Shown in pieces: positions 30,309 to 41,510 of a DNA stretch of 64,000 nucleotides (position 1 is the stretch's first letter; each line of letters begins with the position of its first letter). Below the pieces are notes generated by a model. The model ran no database searches. It was not told where the DNA came from and was given only the letters and a program-made list of their open reading frames with translations. Source of the DNA: Symsagittifera roscoffensis. Lineage: Eukaryota > Xenacoelomorpha > Acoela > Convolutidae. Location of the stretch: the NCBI RefSeq assembly GCF_963678635.1, contig NC_087064.1, positions 29,306,189-29,370,188 on the forward strand, given 5' to 3'. The translations under genes were made by a program, and so were the position numbers.

Positions 30309-32046
30309 TTAATTTTTGTGCACATATGGAATTTCCCTTTTCTTCTTCCTGCAAAGAGAGGCAGTGATAATTGGAAAATGTTTCGACTTTTGCAAACAGT
30401 GGCGGAATGTTTTGCTGAGGTGCTTTTGTTTATTCAAAATGTTTTTTGACTTTTACCGGCAATTTTATACCGTTTAGAGACCTGAATCGCAAATTGAATT
30501 ATTATTTTTTACCCTCTCATTGCTGTTCATGAGTTTTTAGGGATTCGTACTTGGGACTAGCATAATCAAGCTCTGACAAGCCAAGCGTGAGTTTTCATTT
30601 TTCATTTGCTCGCGGCAAATTCGGTGAGTAAACGTTAACTCATCGAAATATTGTGTTAATTTATAAAAAAAATGTATAAATTATACTTGAATGAAGCGAT
30701 GTGTGTTGAGTGATGTAGGGAGTTTTTTGTAATAACCAAAACCTGAATAACACTTGCCAGATTACCAGATTAATGGTGAAAATGTCCCATAATGACGCAA
30801 ATCGATTTTCTGGCGTTCGCAGCTAGTAAAATGAAAAAAATCACCCGATTTGCGCTGTGCCTATTTTTGAATAGTAAAATTAAAGGATCGAACGCCATGT
30901 TACGATGGGATTCGAAGGTATCTCACAGCATTTCTCACAACCCCATAATTTTTACCCGTTATTCCGTGATTCATTTACTTGCATATTTGTGTTGCAATTT
31001 TTTCTGTTTTTTCTTCCAGTGAGAAAAATATGGGCGATTTATCTAGTCTGTCCGCTTTATCGCAAGGCACATTGTTGATTGCGACACCGATGGCTCCCTT
31101 CCTTCGACATTCGCTTTCACATCTGTTAATAAATTTTGCTCATCCCGTTCCCTAATAGATTGTTGGGTTGGATGTGCGTGTTCAGGTTCTTCATTGGGTT
31201 TTTCGGGAGTACAACGTCCGTAGGTTTTGACTGTAAAAGGTCCTTTTTATCTATATTTAGACCGGCAATAATAGTCATTTTGACTTTCGAAGAGCGTAGG
31301 CGCTCATCTAAGGTCAAAATAACGCTCTCATAACGCTTTGATTCCGAGCGTTTTTTTTTGCTGGCTGTGCGATTTTTTGGTGGATTCAAGGAGCTTATCG
31401 AATTACTGGAATCTGAACGCACTTGACCTGAATTGTTTGAAATAGCTTGCTAGGGGATAGGAGGAATGAAACCTATAATCGAAATGAATTCATTTGAGAT
31501 AACTTGAGCCATAGGTCAGTAAACCAACTCAATGATAACATGGGTCTAACGACCAAAGAGCACGTTTGAAGTGAGAAATCGCTCCGAGAGTAACCTGTCA
31601 AAATAGCTTGGACACTTTAGTTGATTTTATCGGAATATATAAGTATGATTACTGCAATGGATGGAGGTTTAAGGCCATTCAGATGGGAAGGTTGAATTTA
31701 ACACCACTGGTATATAGCAGTCATATACGGTTAGTGAGGTACTCATGGTGAGAGACAAAATAGTTGAAGTTTCAAATTTTTGATCATCGTTTTCTAAAAA
31801 TCACTATTCTTTTCGAAAAATTTATTTGCTGCAAACACTAGTAAGGCAGTGGCAGCGTTCATGCTTTTTTGATTGAGTCCGTATATTATGCAATTTAGAA
31901 TGCAAAAAATGTTTTTAACTATAAATGCTTGAGCCAAAGGAGTTTTAAATTTTGTCCTATTTTAAATTGAAATTTGATACAACCTTTAACAAATGGATTG
32001 ACAAAAGTGTTTGGTCGTGATCATTTTATCATGAAGAAAATTTTTT
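30309..32046. other. Intronic DNA, one unassigned coding-like patch
   Basis: Mostly featureless. At 31,126-31,422 the minus strand has a 98-codon frame of balanced composition (ESKRYESVILTLDERLR, NIDKKDLLQSKPTDVVLP) with an internal GAGCGTAGGCGCTC palindrome. I do not recognise it. It could be a fragment of a transposon protein, or chance. Confidence 0.35.
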
Positions 32047-32546
32047 GTTTCGACTTTTGAAAAATAATGCGGTATATTTATGCTTAAGCTGTTTTTTATT
32101 TTTGGTTTTTTGAAACTTTTGTGACAAAAGTTTTTATGCCAACCGGAAAATATTTTTATCAAACTTTTTGTCAGCGTTTAAAAAAACTTGTGAAGAAACT
32201 TACTGTGATCAATTTTCATAAAATTAGGGAGGCCAGTTGAACAATGCTAACTCGGCCAGCTTAAGATAATTAACGCGCAAAAAATTTGCGTTCTTATAAT
32301 ACGCGGAAGCGGCAAATTAATGCGCTCAAAACTGAAATTAAGCCTGCAATTTAGTCGTTTTGAAGCAATACGAGACGGTAAACCGACCTTTTTTGTTTTA
32401 AATAGCGTGTGGTGGAATACATAGAGGAAAAACTGAATAAAAAATTGATATTTTTGTCAAATATTCAGCCAAAAAAAACTCTAAATTGGCCTGAAAGTGC
32501 AATTGGAATATTCAGGGCTTTGCCCTGAAATAAGAGCAGTTTTGTA
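32047..32546 (+). mobile_element. Hairpin-ended element, diverged copy
   Basis: The 5' end CGACTTTTGAAAAATAATG is decayed. The body keeps GGCCAGCTTAAGATAATTAACGCGC-like order, and the 3' end keeps the CAGGGCTTTGCCCTG hairpin and GAGCAGTTTTG. It is clearly older than the copies at 29-30 kb and 35-36 kb. Confidence 0.5.
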
Positions 32547-33014
32547 TGTTTAAAAACAGTCGCTGTCAGATAGTGTATTTGCTACAGTCGTTTCTTGTCA
32601 TCTGAAAGACATCAACGTCCTAAATTTAAGTCTGATAGCAAAACTGTATCACAACAATATATCGCTAAATTGAAGAGGCTCAGAAATTACTGATTTGGCC
32701 TAATTGGGATGTTTGTTTGTGTGATACATAACTCCAGTTTTTATTTTAACGCATAGAGTATATGGCAAATGAATCCGTTTCAAGAATGTAACCATATTAA
32801 ATTGAAATGAACCACGTGGTCCCGGCAATGCGTTGCCAGAGAAAAACAAGATTGCTCGTATCAGAGCAAAACCCTGTTTATTCAGACTGCCCGTTAATTG
32901 GTCTCGGATACTTCGTCAAACTAAATAGTGTCAAAATTATGAATTTTAGGATGAAAATATCCAAATAAAAGTGTTGTAATTTGGGTCTTTGAGTGTATAG
33001 AATTAATAAAATCA
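32547..33014. other. Intronic DNA with a terminal fragment of the same family
   Basis: At about 32,850-32,895 a reverse-oriented 3' terminal fragment is visible (GATTGCTCGTATCAGAGCAAAACCCTG in outline). Nothing else is assigned. Confidence 0.35.
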
Positions 33015-33549
33015 GCTAGAATGCCCGTATCAGGGCTAAGCTTTGAATGTTTTGACTGCCTTTTAAGGTCTATCGAGCAGCCATATCGAAGAATATTACT
33101 GTAATGTAATGAAACTTGTAATGAAACAAAATGAAAATTTTTAAAATTGAAGTTTGAGACTTTTTGTGAAAATTATCCCCCCACGCGCCATATAAAGTAC
33201 AAAGAGATAGATTTCTTCCTAGTAACAAATCAGCTGTGGCAAATAAGCTTATTTGGACCGATTTGAAACGATTTCTAAGACGGATTAAAATTCCACTTAC
33301 GCGTTAATAGCGCGAAAGATATCGCGCGTTAATTGTCCAAAAATGGACAAATCACAACCTTTAAACGCCCATATCTTCACAAAAAATGATCACAGGTGAA
33401 TTATTTTTTCAAATTTAAGCGCAAAACAACCATACTTTTTGAATGATATAAAAAGACCCGTCAAAATGGCTAGCAAAAAAGTCGAACTTTGAAGAAAAAA
33501 CCCACCCGAGAACAAATATGCCGTTACTTTCGTTGCAAAAGTCGGAACA
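33015..33549 (-). mobile_element. Hairpin-ended element, reverse copy
   Basis: In reverse orientation it begins near 33,022 with CCCGTATCAGGGC (decayed 3' hairpin). It contains the conserved CGCGTTAATAGCGCGAAAG and CCCCCCACGCGCCATATAAAG body strings, and ends with GTTACTTTCG and AAAGTCGGAAC, the 5' terminus. Moderately diverged. Confidence 0.55.
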
Positions 33550-35294
33550 GTAAGCTGCCTTAATTCAATTTGGAACGATTTTGTAATGCGGAATAGAAAC
33601 AAACAGACTTATTCTAATGGCAGGCTACTATCAGGGTTTGCACATTCGGCTGGTCACATTCAGATAAAGAAGTCGATCCCCCGAGGTACCAGAGTTTTAT
33701 AAAAGTGGTCTGAATAAAAAACACATCGAGTGAATGTATTCTTTACTTTCTTCGAAAGTCGGAACAAAAATATCACTAAATATTAAATCACTAAATTCAT
33801 TCAAAAATTGAATAGAGAATTAGTTTCAGAAGTGACATAGGCAAGTAGCGAAGGTTTGCCCCGTTTCGCTCAACGTTTATTTTCGGCTTGCTTAATCTAA
33901 TCAGCCTTATAAAATTTGCTTATTTTTTCTCTACATAAAAATGAGAACACCTTACTTGACGTCACGGGTCATTAAAGAATTGATAAAAGTTTTTACAGTT
34001 TTTCATTTTTTTGAAAACGTTTATATTTTTATCATAACTTTTGAATTGAAAACTAATGTGGTTAAAAAACTAATGTGGAGGGCAGTCGGAAAATTCAGGA
34101 AAACTCAAGAATAGTGCAATTAGATTTACATTTTAAAGACAATATTTTTGGCACAAAGCAACTCTAGAGCTTGTTGCCTATATAGACTTGAAATTAATTT
34201 GTTTTTTTTTACTGTTAATTAGATAAAGCATCTTCTTGTCTCAAAAAATTAAGCTATAAAACTTTTTCATGACGTCGTTTTATCTCCTTGTATATACCAC
34301 AATTAAATTTTTTTTGCTGGTGATTTTTCTAAGGAATTTTATGGTAAATTGCACGAATTTGTTTGCTACCGTTCGATTTTGCTTCAAATTCCTATCAATT
34401 ACCTCCGCAAATTAAAGATGTTACTCAATTATCCAATTCACCGATAAATCCTCTTTAGATCAATCAAAATGATAATTGAAAAAGGCTCCTTAGTAAACAG
34501 ACCAGCCTGGTCTTAAAAAGTGTCAATAATGGGATGAAATTTAACGACCAAAATCAGCTATGTGTACTGATATATAAAATGGTGGCAATTAAGGCTCGCC
34601 TTTTGGGACCATATTTTCTCCACATCAAGAGCTACATCCTTTTCCTTATTTTTCCAATATACATGTGAATAAAAACTAGTTACTCTCCGAACAGCAGTCT
34701 ATCATTTTCCCAAAGGATAATTGATGAACAAAGGTGTTTTTCTGATTTTTTTATACAACTTTTACAATAATTCCACCACGGAAAATTCAGCAAGTACAAA
34801 ACTCATCGGCAGAAGTAAACAAAAATAAACGTGTTATTAGGCCGCTGACTTCTTCAAAACAAAATGATTTCAGGCGCACAAAGGTTTTCTTTCTTGTCAA
34901 AGGAACTTTGAAAATCAAATTTCCTGCTAAATAATGAAGTTACCAAACATTGAGCTGATTTTTTGCAACCAACCTCAAGGAAGATATTAACAAACTTCCA
35001 ATCCATTTATTATGAAGAAAAAACGTCGATAAGTCAGTTCTTATTCAAAAGTTCTAAGGCAGCATTCAGATTGTTCCAAAGTGATCTGGTAGTCTAGTTG
35101 AAATACGATTTTTTTGGCATCAAAAATTGCTAATTTTAGGGCAAAACCGAGAATTTTCTCAGACATTATGCGGATTATTTGTGAAAGGCTCTGTTTTAAT
35201 GTTTTACTAGGGTCTCCGTTCAGCTAATAACACTTAAAGAATAATGTAGGAATAAAAAACATTTCTTCTGAAAGGCAATGAAGGGGGGCTTTTT
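33550..35294. other. Intronic DNA, nothing assigned
   Basis: Remnants of the family's termini appear near 33,635 (ATCAGGGTTTGC) and 33,755 (TTCGAAAGTCGGAAC). No gene, and no other structure I can support. Confidence 0.35.
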
Positions 35295-35829
35295 GTTCCG
35301 ACATTCGATACGAAAGTAACGGAATATTTGTGCTCGGGGTGGATTTTTTTTTCTTCAGACAAATTTCGACTTTTTAACTAGCCATCTTTGACGGAATTTT
35401 TTTATATCATTCAAAAGGTATTGTTATCTTGAGCTTAAATTTGAAAAAATATTTCACCTGTGATCATTTTTCGTAACGTTATGAGGGTTTAAAGATTGCC
35501 ATTTTGGCCATTTTGACCAATTTGGGACCATTAACGCGCGATATATTTCGCGCTATTAACAGGTAAGCGGAGATTTAATCCATCTTATAACTCGTTCCAA
35601 ATTGGTTGAACGAAGCTTATTTGCCATAATTGATTTGGTACAAGGAACGAAAACTCTCTTTTTGTACTTTATATGGCGTGTGGGCGGATGATTTTCATAA
35701 AAAACTTCAAATTTTTGAAAAACAAATTCATTATTTTCATTTAATTTTTTAATGCTATTTACTGCTGCTCCATAAACCTTAAAAAGCAGTCGGAACATTC
35801 AGGGCTTCGCCTTGATACGAGGAGTCTTG
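35295..35829 (+). mobile_element. Hairpin-ended element, copy 3
   Basis: Full-length, from GTTCCGACATTCGATACG to GAGGAGTCTTG. Its body carries an extra CCATTTTGACCAAT insertion that copies 1-2 lack but copy 4 shares, so copies 3 and 4 are a subfamily or a local tandem duplication. Confidence 0.65.
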
Positions 35830-35835
35830 TTTAAT

Positions 35836-36380
35836 GTTCCGACTTTCGATACGAAAGTGACGGAATATTTGTGCTCGGGGTGGGTTTTTTTTTCTTCAGA
35901 CAAATTTCGACTTTTTAACTAGCCATTTTTGACGGAATTTTTTTATATCATTCAAAAGGTATTGTTGTCTTGAGCTCAAATTTGAAAAAATATTTCACCT
36001 GTGATTATTTTTCGTAAAGTTATGAGGGTTTAAAGATTGCCATTTTGGCCATTTTGACCAATTTGGGACAATTAACACGCGATATAATTCGCGCTATTAA
36101 CGCGTAAGCGGAGATTTAATCCGTCTTATAAATCGTTCCAAATTGGTTGAACGAAGCTTATTTGCCATAATTGATTTGTTACAAGGAACGAAATCTCTCT
36201 TTTTGTACTTTATATGGCGTGTGGGGTGATGATTTTCTTTAAAATTTTCAAACTTTAGAAAAAAAAAAGTTTTTCATTTTATTTTATTTCATTTAATTTT
36301 TTAATGTTATTACTGCTGCTCCATAAAACTTAAAAGGCAGTCGGAACATTCAGGGCTTTGGCCTGATACGAGCAGTCTTG
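35836..36380 (+). mobile_element. Hairpin-ended element, copy 4 (tandem to copy 3)
   Basis: It starts GTTCCGACTTTCGATACG six bases after copy 3 ends (TTTAAT between) and ends in the 3' hairpin and GAGCAGTCTTG. The hairpin is slightly damaged (CAGGGCTTTGGCCTG). Same orientation as copy 3. Confidence 0.65.
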
Positions 36381-37850
36381 TTCTTAAGTTTAAATAAGCA
36401 AGATCATAAAAAGACTTGTTTCTCTAGTTTTTCTATCAAATCGTAGCGACGGCGTTGAATTAGTTGGCATCAAAATCAATCTGAAATGAATAAGACCCAG
36501 CTAATTAGATCATTAGTTCGCTGAAAAAACAAAACATTACCACTTAAAAATTGAGATTGCTTGCGGGGGCGGAAAGGAAACAAATAAATTTTACAAGGCA
36601 ATGAAACTTTTATTTTACTCAAACAAGTTGAATTCCCTATAAATTAAAGAGAATTTAGGGTATGAATTGCCTAGCCTTGATACGAGAAATCCTGCTTCGA
36701 TAAATGTGAGCTTATTGCCCGAGTTGCACTCCAAAGACAGAGCTTGTTAATTAACAAGGGATGATAAAACGATAGAGTTTGATATCTTTATTCAACTGTG
36801 TTTCCTGTTGTAAATTTCTTACACTGATTTAGAGGTCAGAATAGCGCAGACTGAATTAGTCACTGATTGACAGGAAGGTATCTGCTAACACCATGCAGTG
36901 TTAAGTCAGACTCTCATGAAATGTTACAACAACTAAAATGATTGAAATCAAATATGTAGCCCCTCACATTTCCCTATGGAAGTAAAAGAAAAGCACATAA
37001 TAATTAAAACTATCATAATAGTATTAGCAACATTTTGATAACGGTTTTAAGTTTTAGGCTAATCGCCATCCCTCTTCCTGGGATATGAGTTTTAAGTTTT
37101 AGTTTTCATCCCCCCTTAAGTTTTTGTCTTTTTCTGTTCGTCTTTTTGATTTTTTTTGTGATCGTATTGATCATGACTTCCCCTAACTTGTCGACAGATT
37201 TCCTGTGTTTCGTACTTCTTTGCTTCTCCGAGCTCTCACTTTGCATCTCCGATTCTTCCTGAATTTCCCGCAATTCATGCAATTCTCACACTACGAAAGC
37301 ATTTGAATTGTACGACTAGCGTTTTTTGAGAGATCAAAAAACTTCAAAACAAGCCTTTACAAAATCTCGAAACGTTTTTTCTTTTTGTCGCAAACTCAAT
37401 TCTGTATTTGCAAAATCATTTTCATTTTTGTCGCCAAACTAATTCTGTGCTGTAGTTCACATACTCAAAAATTTCAAGAAGTATTTGAAATTTGTTTCTT
37501 GTATACAGCGGAAACCTAAATTTTTATTTCCGATCGGTACCAGACACTTCGTCCATTTAAACATCAAGCATAATTTACGATTGGCAAAAAGCTACTGCAA
37601 AAAATTTTCAACACCAATTGTAAGATGCTGAGTTCTATTAAATAATATGACTGCTTCAGAGTAGGTGTTTCGAAAATTTGCCATTAATTTCTTATAGCTT
37701 TATTTCAATTTAATGTTGCAGAGCAAGAAATCAATAAATTGCAATTAATTAGTGAGAAGCCCAATTTAGAAACGACTTCTTCAATTGTAGAAAAAATGTT
37801 CCTCCAAGTTAATGGGCAAGAGCTTCTGTGGATTATCATTGAAATTCATT
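36381..37850. other. Intronic DNA, nothing assigned
   Basis: AT-rich sequence, no supported gene. A pyrimidine-rich stretch at 37,180-37,270 (CTCCGAGCTCTCAC) has no open frame of note. Confidence 0.35.
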
Positions 37851-37852
37851 TT

Positions 37853-38055
37853 GCCTGCCCCCCACTCAACACCTCCCACCTGAACACCCCGATCCCCACC
37901 TGATCAACCCCCCACCTGAACCCACCCCCTCGCCCACTGAAACCCCCCGGGGGGGGGGGGGGGGGGGTTTGTTGTCAATGGGCAAACGCTAGGGTGGAGG
38001 TAATGTAAGGGGGGTTGGTCCACCTCCAACTTTACACCCCCCCCCCCAAACTTCT
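37853..38055. repeat. C-rich minisatellite with a C6-G19 junction
   Basis: Repeated CCCACCTGAAC- or CCCACCTGATC-type units at 37,858-37,940 run into six C followed directly by 19 G (37,949-37,967). An inverted segment GGTGGAGG/CCACCTCC and a second C run (about 38,035-38,047) follow. The G-run and C-run inverted structure resembles the ends of the G/C-run MITEs in this intron. Both strands could form quadruplex or hairpin DNA. Confidence 0.7.
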
Positions 38056-38274
38056 AATAATTTAACAAAATTGTTGAAAGGAACAAAATTCAATTTTTGA
38101 GTAACATTAAAAAAAGTAACAAAAATATCAAGGTTAGGCAAAAAAAAACTAAATTGAACCAACGTAAAGGAACCAACGTAACCAACTTTAGTTTAAAATG
38201 CAGGAAAGACTTTATATATGTTGAAATTCGCATCTCAGTAAAGTGGAAAAAAATCGATTATAATTTATTTTCAT

Positions 38275-38418
38275 TGTCAGTGTCCACAAAATTGAAAAAA
38301 AAAAATCGATTATAATGGATGAAAAAAAGATTTTGTTGCCTCGAAAAATAGTGATATTATAATCCATTTTTAATTGATTATAATCGATTTGTTTTCACTT
38401 TTGTGGACACTGACAAAG
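38275..38418. mobile_element. Foldback element with about 40-bp inverted arms
   Basis: The left arm begins TTGTCAGTGTCCACAAAA and continues through AATCGATTATAAT. The right arm ends CTTTTGTGGACACTGACAA with the complementary AT-rich interior. The outer 18 bp match perfectly. The centre holds ATTATAATCCATT-type palindromes. A CAGTG-like start recalls Tc1/mariner MITEs, but no TA duplication is evident, so the class is open. Confidence 0.7.
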
Positions 38419-39284
38419 AAACTCAATTATCATCAATTTTTATTTATGGAAAACTCCAATGCGGGTCCACATTGTTTGATGTATTTACAACAGGAATCTT
38501 GTTCCTTGTCCACCGTAACCTGGCTCACCGTCTTCTCCGAGATCTCTGCGCCTCTGTTCAATCAGAGCTGTCACAAAATCCTGCGTTTCATTTCTGGCTG
38601 TCATCATAATCACTTCATTATCTAGCTTTAAATTTGTCAGAACTTCTCTCGCGGGCTAAGATGAAACATTTTCATGAGACTCCAATCAGCTTGCTTATTT
38701 TTGTAGGCAGTAGCTTATTATCTGCAACATTGTTGTTCAATTCTTTATGAATTAATGAGTTTATTTTGATTTATTCCCGTATGAATTAATGTATACACTT
38801 AGTGGCATTCCAATTTCTCCATGTGTTTTCGAGCTCCAATTTAGTTTCTGAGACTATGAGTGAAAACGCGAGTTTTGTCATAACATTTAATCTGTGTCTG
38901 ATGTGCAAAAACGGCGAAAACTCCAACGACATGTGTCGTTGATTTTGACCAGACACCAAAGACCAAAGCAAACTTGCTTCGCTAGATGTTGGCCTTTTTT
39001 TCTCTTTCACCAGGTTCAATAACTTTGCAGGGTTTCTTTTCAAAATTTGTCAATTGGCGCAATCTATTATTCAATCGCCAGATTGTAGACAATAAAAAAT
39101 GCCCATGTACCTCGAAAAAAAAACAGACCACACTCAAATTATGTTTAGCAATTCTTGGAGCTTGAAATGTTGATAAATGAGTTCGTGGACGTTTGAGATT
39201 GATCCTCCAGAGATAGGATCTCTGAATTATCATTTTCCGCATTTGCTCTTCGACACTCTTTTGCTCTCTTCAAAAAATCAATTT
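38419..39284. other. Intronic DNA with a coding-like, unassigned patch
   Basis: 38,403-38,609 has two overlapping + frames over GC-richer sequence (for example LFDVFTTGILFLVHRNLAHR). Its start (ACTCCAATGCGGGTCC) resembles the intron just before GPCR exon 4 (ACTCCAGTGCGGGGTT, about 50,585), also next to ATTATAAT palindromes. It is therefore more likely repeat sequence than a gene. Confidence 0.4.
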
Positions 39285-41510
39285 CTGTGTTTGCTCTTCC
39301 ACGTCTTTCCACACTCTTTCACACTCTTCTATGCTCTTTCGCGCTCTTCCTCGCTCTTCAACGCTCTTTCACGGCCTTTCAAGCTTTTCCACGCAATTTC
39401 ATGCTCTTTCACACTCTTCCACGCTCTTCCATGCTCTTCACGCTCTCACACTCTCTTCCGAGCACCTCCTTGCTCTTTCTCGCTCTTTCACGCTCTTCCG
39501 AGCTGTTCCACGCCCTATTCGCTCTTTCACGCTCTTTCACGGTCTTCCAAGCTCTTTCACGATATCCTATGCTTTTTACGCTCTTCCAAGATCTTCCACG
39601 CTCTTTCAGGCTCTTCATCGCTCTTTCAGGCTCTTCGAGAGTGGAGGAGCGTGAAAGAGCGTGGAAAAGCGTGAAAGTGTGAAAGAACTAGGAACAGCGT
39701 GGATTTTCGTGAAAGAGTGGAAAGGGCGTCGAAGAGCTCGGAAGAGCGTAGTCGCGTGGAAAAGCGTGGAAGAGCCTGGAAGAGCGTGAAAGAGCGTGGA
39801 AGTGTGTGCAAGAGCGTGAAAGAGCCTGGAAGAGCGTGGAAGAGCGCAGAAGAGCATGGGAGAGTGTGAAATACTTGGAAGAGCATGGAAGAGCGTGAAA
39901 AAGCGTGGAAGAGCGTGGAAGAACGTGAAAACGCTTGGATGAGCATTAAAGATCATAGAAGAGCTTGAATGAGCTTGGAAGAGTGTGAAAGAGCGTAGGA
40001 GAGCGTTAAAGAGCGTGGATGGGCTTGGAAGGGCGATGAAGAGCGTGAAAACGCTTGAAAAGAGCTTGGAGCGAGGTAGAGTGTGAAAGAGCGATTAGGG
40101 CGTGGAAGAGCTCGAAGAGTGAGGAAGAGCTTGAAAGAGCGTGAAAAAGCGAATCGGGAGTGGAAGAGCTCGGAAGAGCATAGAAGAGCGTGAAAAATCG
40201 TGGAAGAGCTTGGAAGAGCGTGAAAGAGCGAATAAGGCTTGGACAATCTTCCATGCTCTTCCATGCTCTTTCAAGCATTTCACACTCTTCCGCGCTCTTC
40301 CGCGCTCTTCCGCGCTCTTCCGCGCTCTTCCGCGATCTTCCACGCTCTTCCATGCTCTTTCACACTCTTCCATGCTCTTCCACGCTCTTTCTCGCTCTTC
40401 CATGCTCATCCACACTTTTCCACGCCTCCACGCTCGTCCGAGCTCTTCGATGCCTTTTCCGCTCTTTCACAAAATTGCAGGCTCTTCCAGTTTCTTCCAC
40501 ACTGTTTCACGCTCTCACACGCTCTTTCACGCTATTCCACGCTTTTTCGCGCTCTTCCACTCTCTTTCACGATCTTCTACACCCTTCCACGCTTTTCCCC
40601 GCTCTTCAAGCTCTTGCGCGCTCTTTTTTGCTATTTCACGCTCTGCCACTCTTTCACGTTTTTTCACGCTCTCCTATGCTGTTCCTCGCTCTTACTCGCC
40701 CTTATTCGCTCTTTCACGCTCTTCCAAGCTCTTCCGCGCTCTTTCACGTTCTCCCAACCTCTTTCACACTATTCCATGCTCTTTCACGCTCTTCCTCGCC
40801 CTTTCAAGCTCTTCCACGCTCTTTCACGCTCTCCTACGCTCTTTCACGCCCTTTAAGCTCGTCCAAGCTCGTCCACAGTCTTCAGAACTCTTCCCCTCTC
40901 ATCCAATCCCTTTCACGCTCTCCCATGCTCTTTCACGCTCTTCCATGCTCTTCCACGCTCTTTCATATTCTCCCACGCGCTTCCAAGCCCTTTCACGCCC
41001 TATTCGTTCTTCCACGTTGTTTCACGCTCTTCCTTACTCTTTCAAGCATTTCCACGCTCTTACGCGCTTTTCTACGCTCTTTCACGCTCTTCCACGCTCT
41101 TCCACGTTCTTCCATGCTTCCACGCTCTTCCGTGCCCTATTCGCTCTTTCACACTTTTCCAAGCTCTTCCATGCTCTTTCTTGCTCTCACACGCTCTTCC
41201 GAGCTCTTCGACGCCCTTTTCGCTCTTTCACGCACAAATGTGTTCTTCCACGCTCATTCACTATCACTCAAGCTCTTTTACAAAATTCCACGCTCTTCCA
41301 AGTTCTTCCACACTTTTTCACGCTCTCCCACGCTCTTCCACGCTCTTCCACGAGGTTGCATGCTCATTCAAGCACTTTCACGCTCTTTCATGCTCTTCAC
41401 TTTTCGACGCTCTTTCACGCTCTCCCATGCCCTTCCAAGCATTTCCGCGCTCTTCCACGCTCTTTAACGCTCCTCCATGCCATTCCACGCTTTTCCACGC
41501 TTCCTTGTTT
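39285..41510. repeat. Decamer satellite (CGCTCTTYCA), orientation flips twice
   Basis: About 2.2 kb of 10-bp units alternating CACGCTCTTT and CCACGCTCTT. From 39,285 to about 39,635 and from about 40,245 to 41,510 the + strand is the CTCTTYC strand. Between them (39,636-40,244) it is the complement (GAAGAGCGTG and AAAGAGCGTG). Stops are rare in all six frames, giving open frames up to 488 codons encoding a 10-residue repeat (LFHALPRSST). These are artefacts of the 30-nt periodicity and lack any other coding evidence. The flips create very large inverted repeats. Confidence 0.92.

Noticed and set aside
39285-41510. Heat-shock-element-like or enzyme-site array reading of the decamer
   Set aside because: GAA blocks are all in one orientation within each segment, without the inverted TTC partners of heat-shock elements. 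GCTCTTC density is simply the repeat unit.
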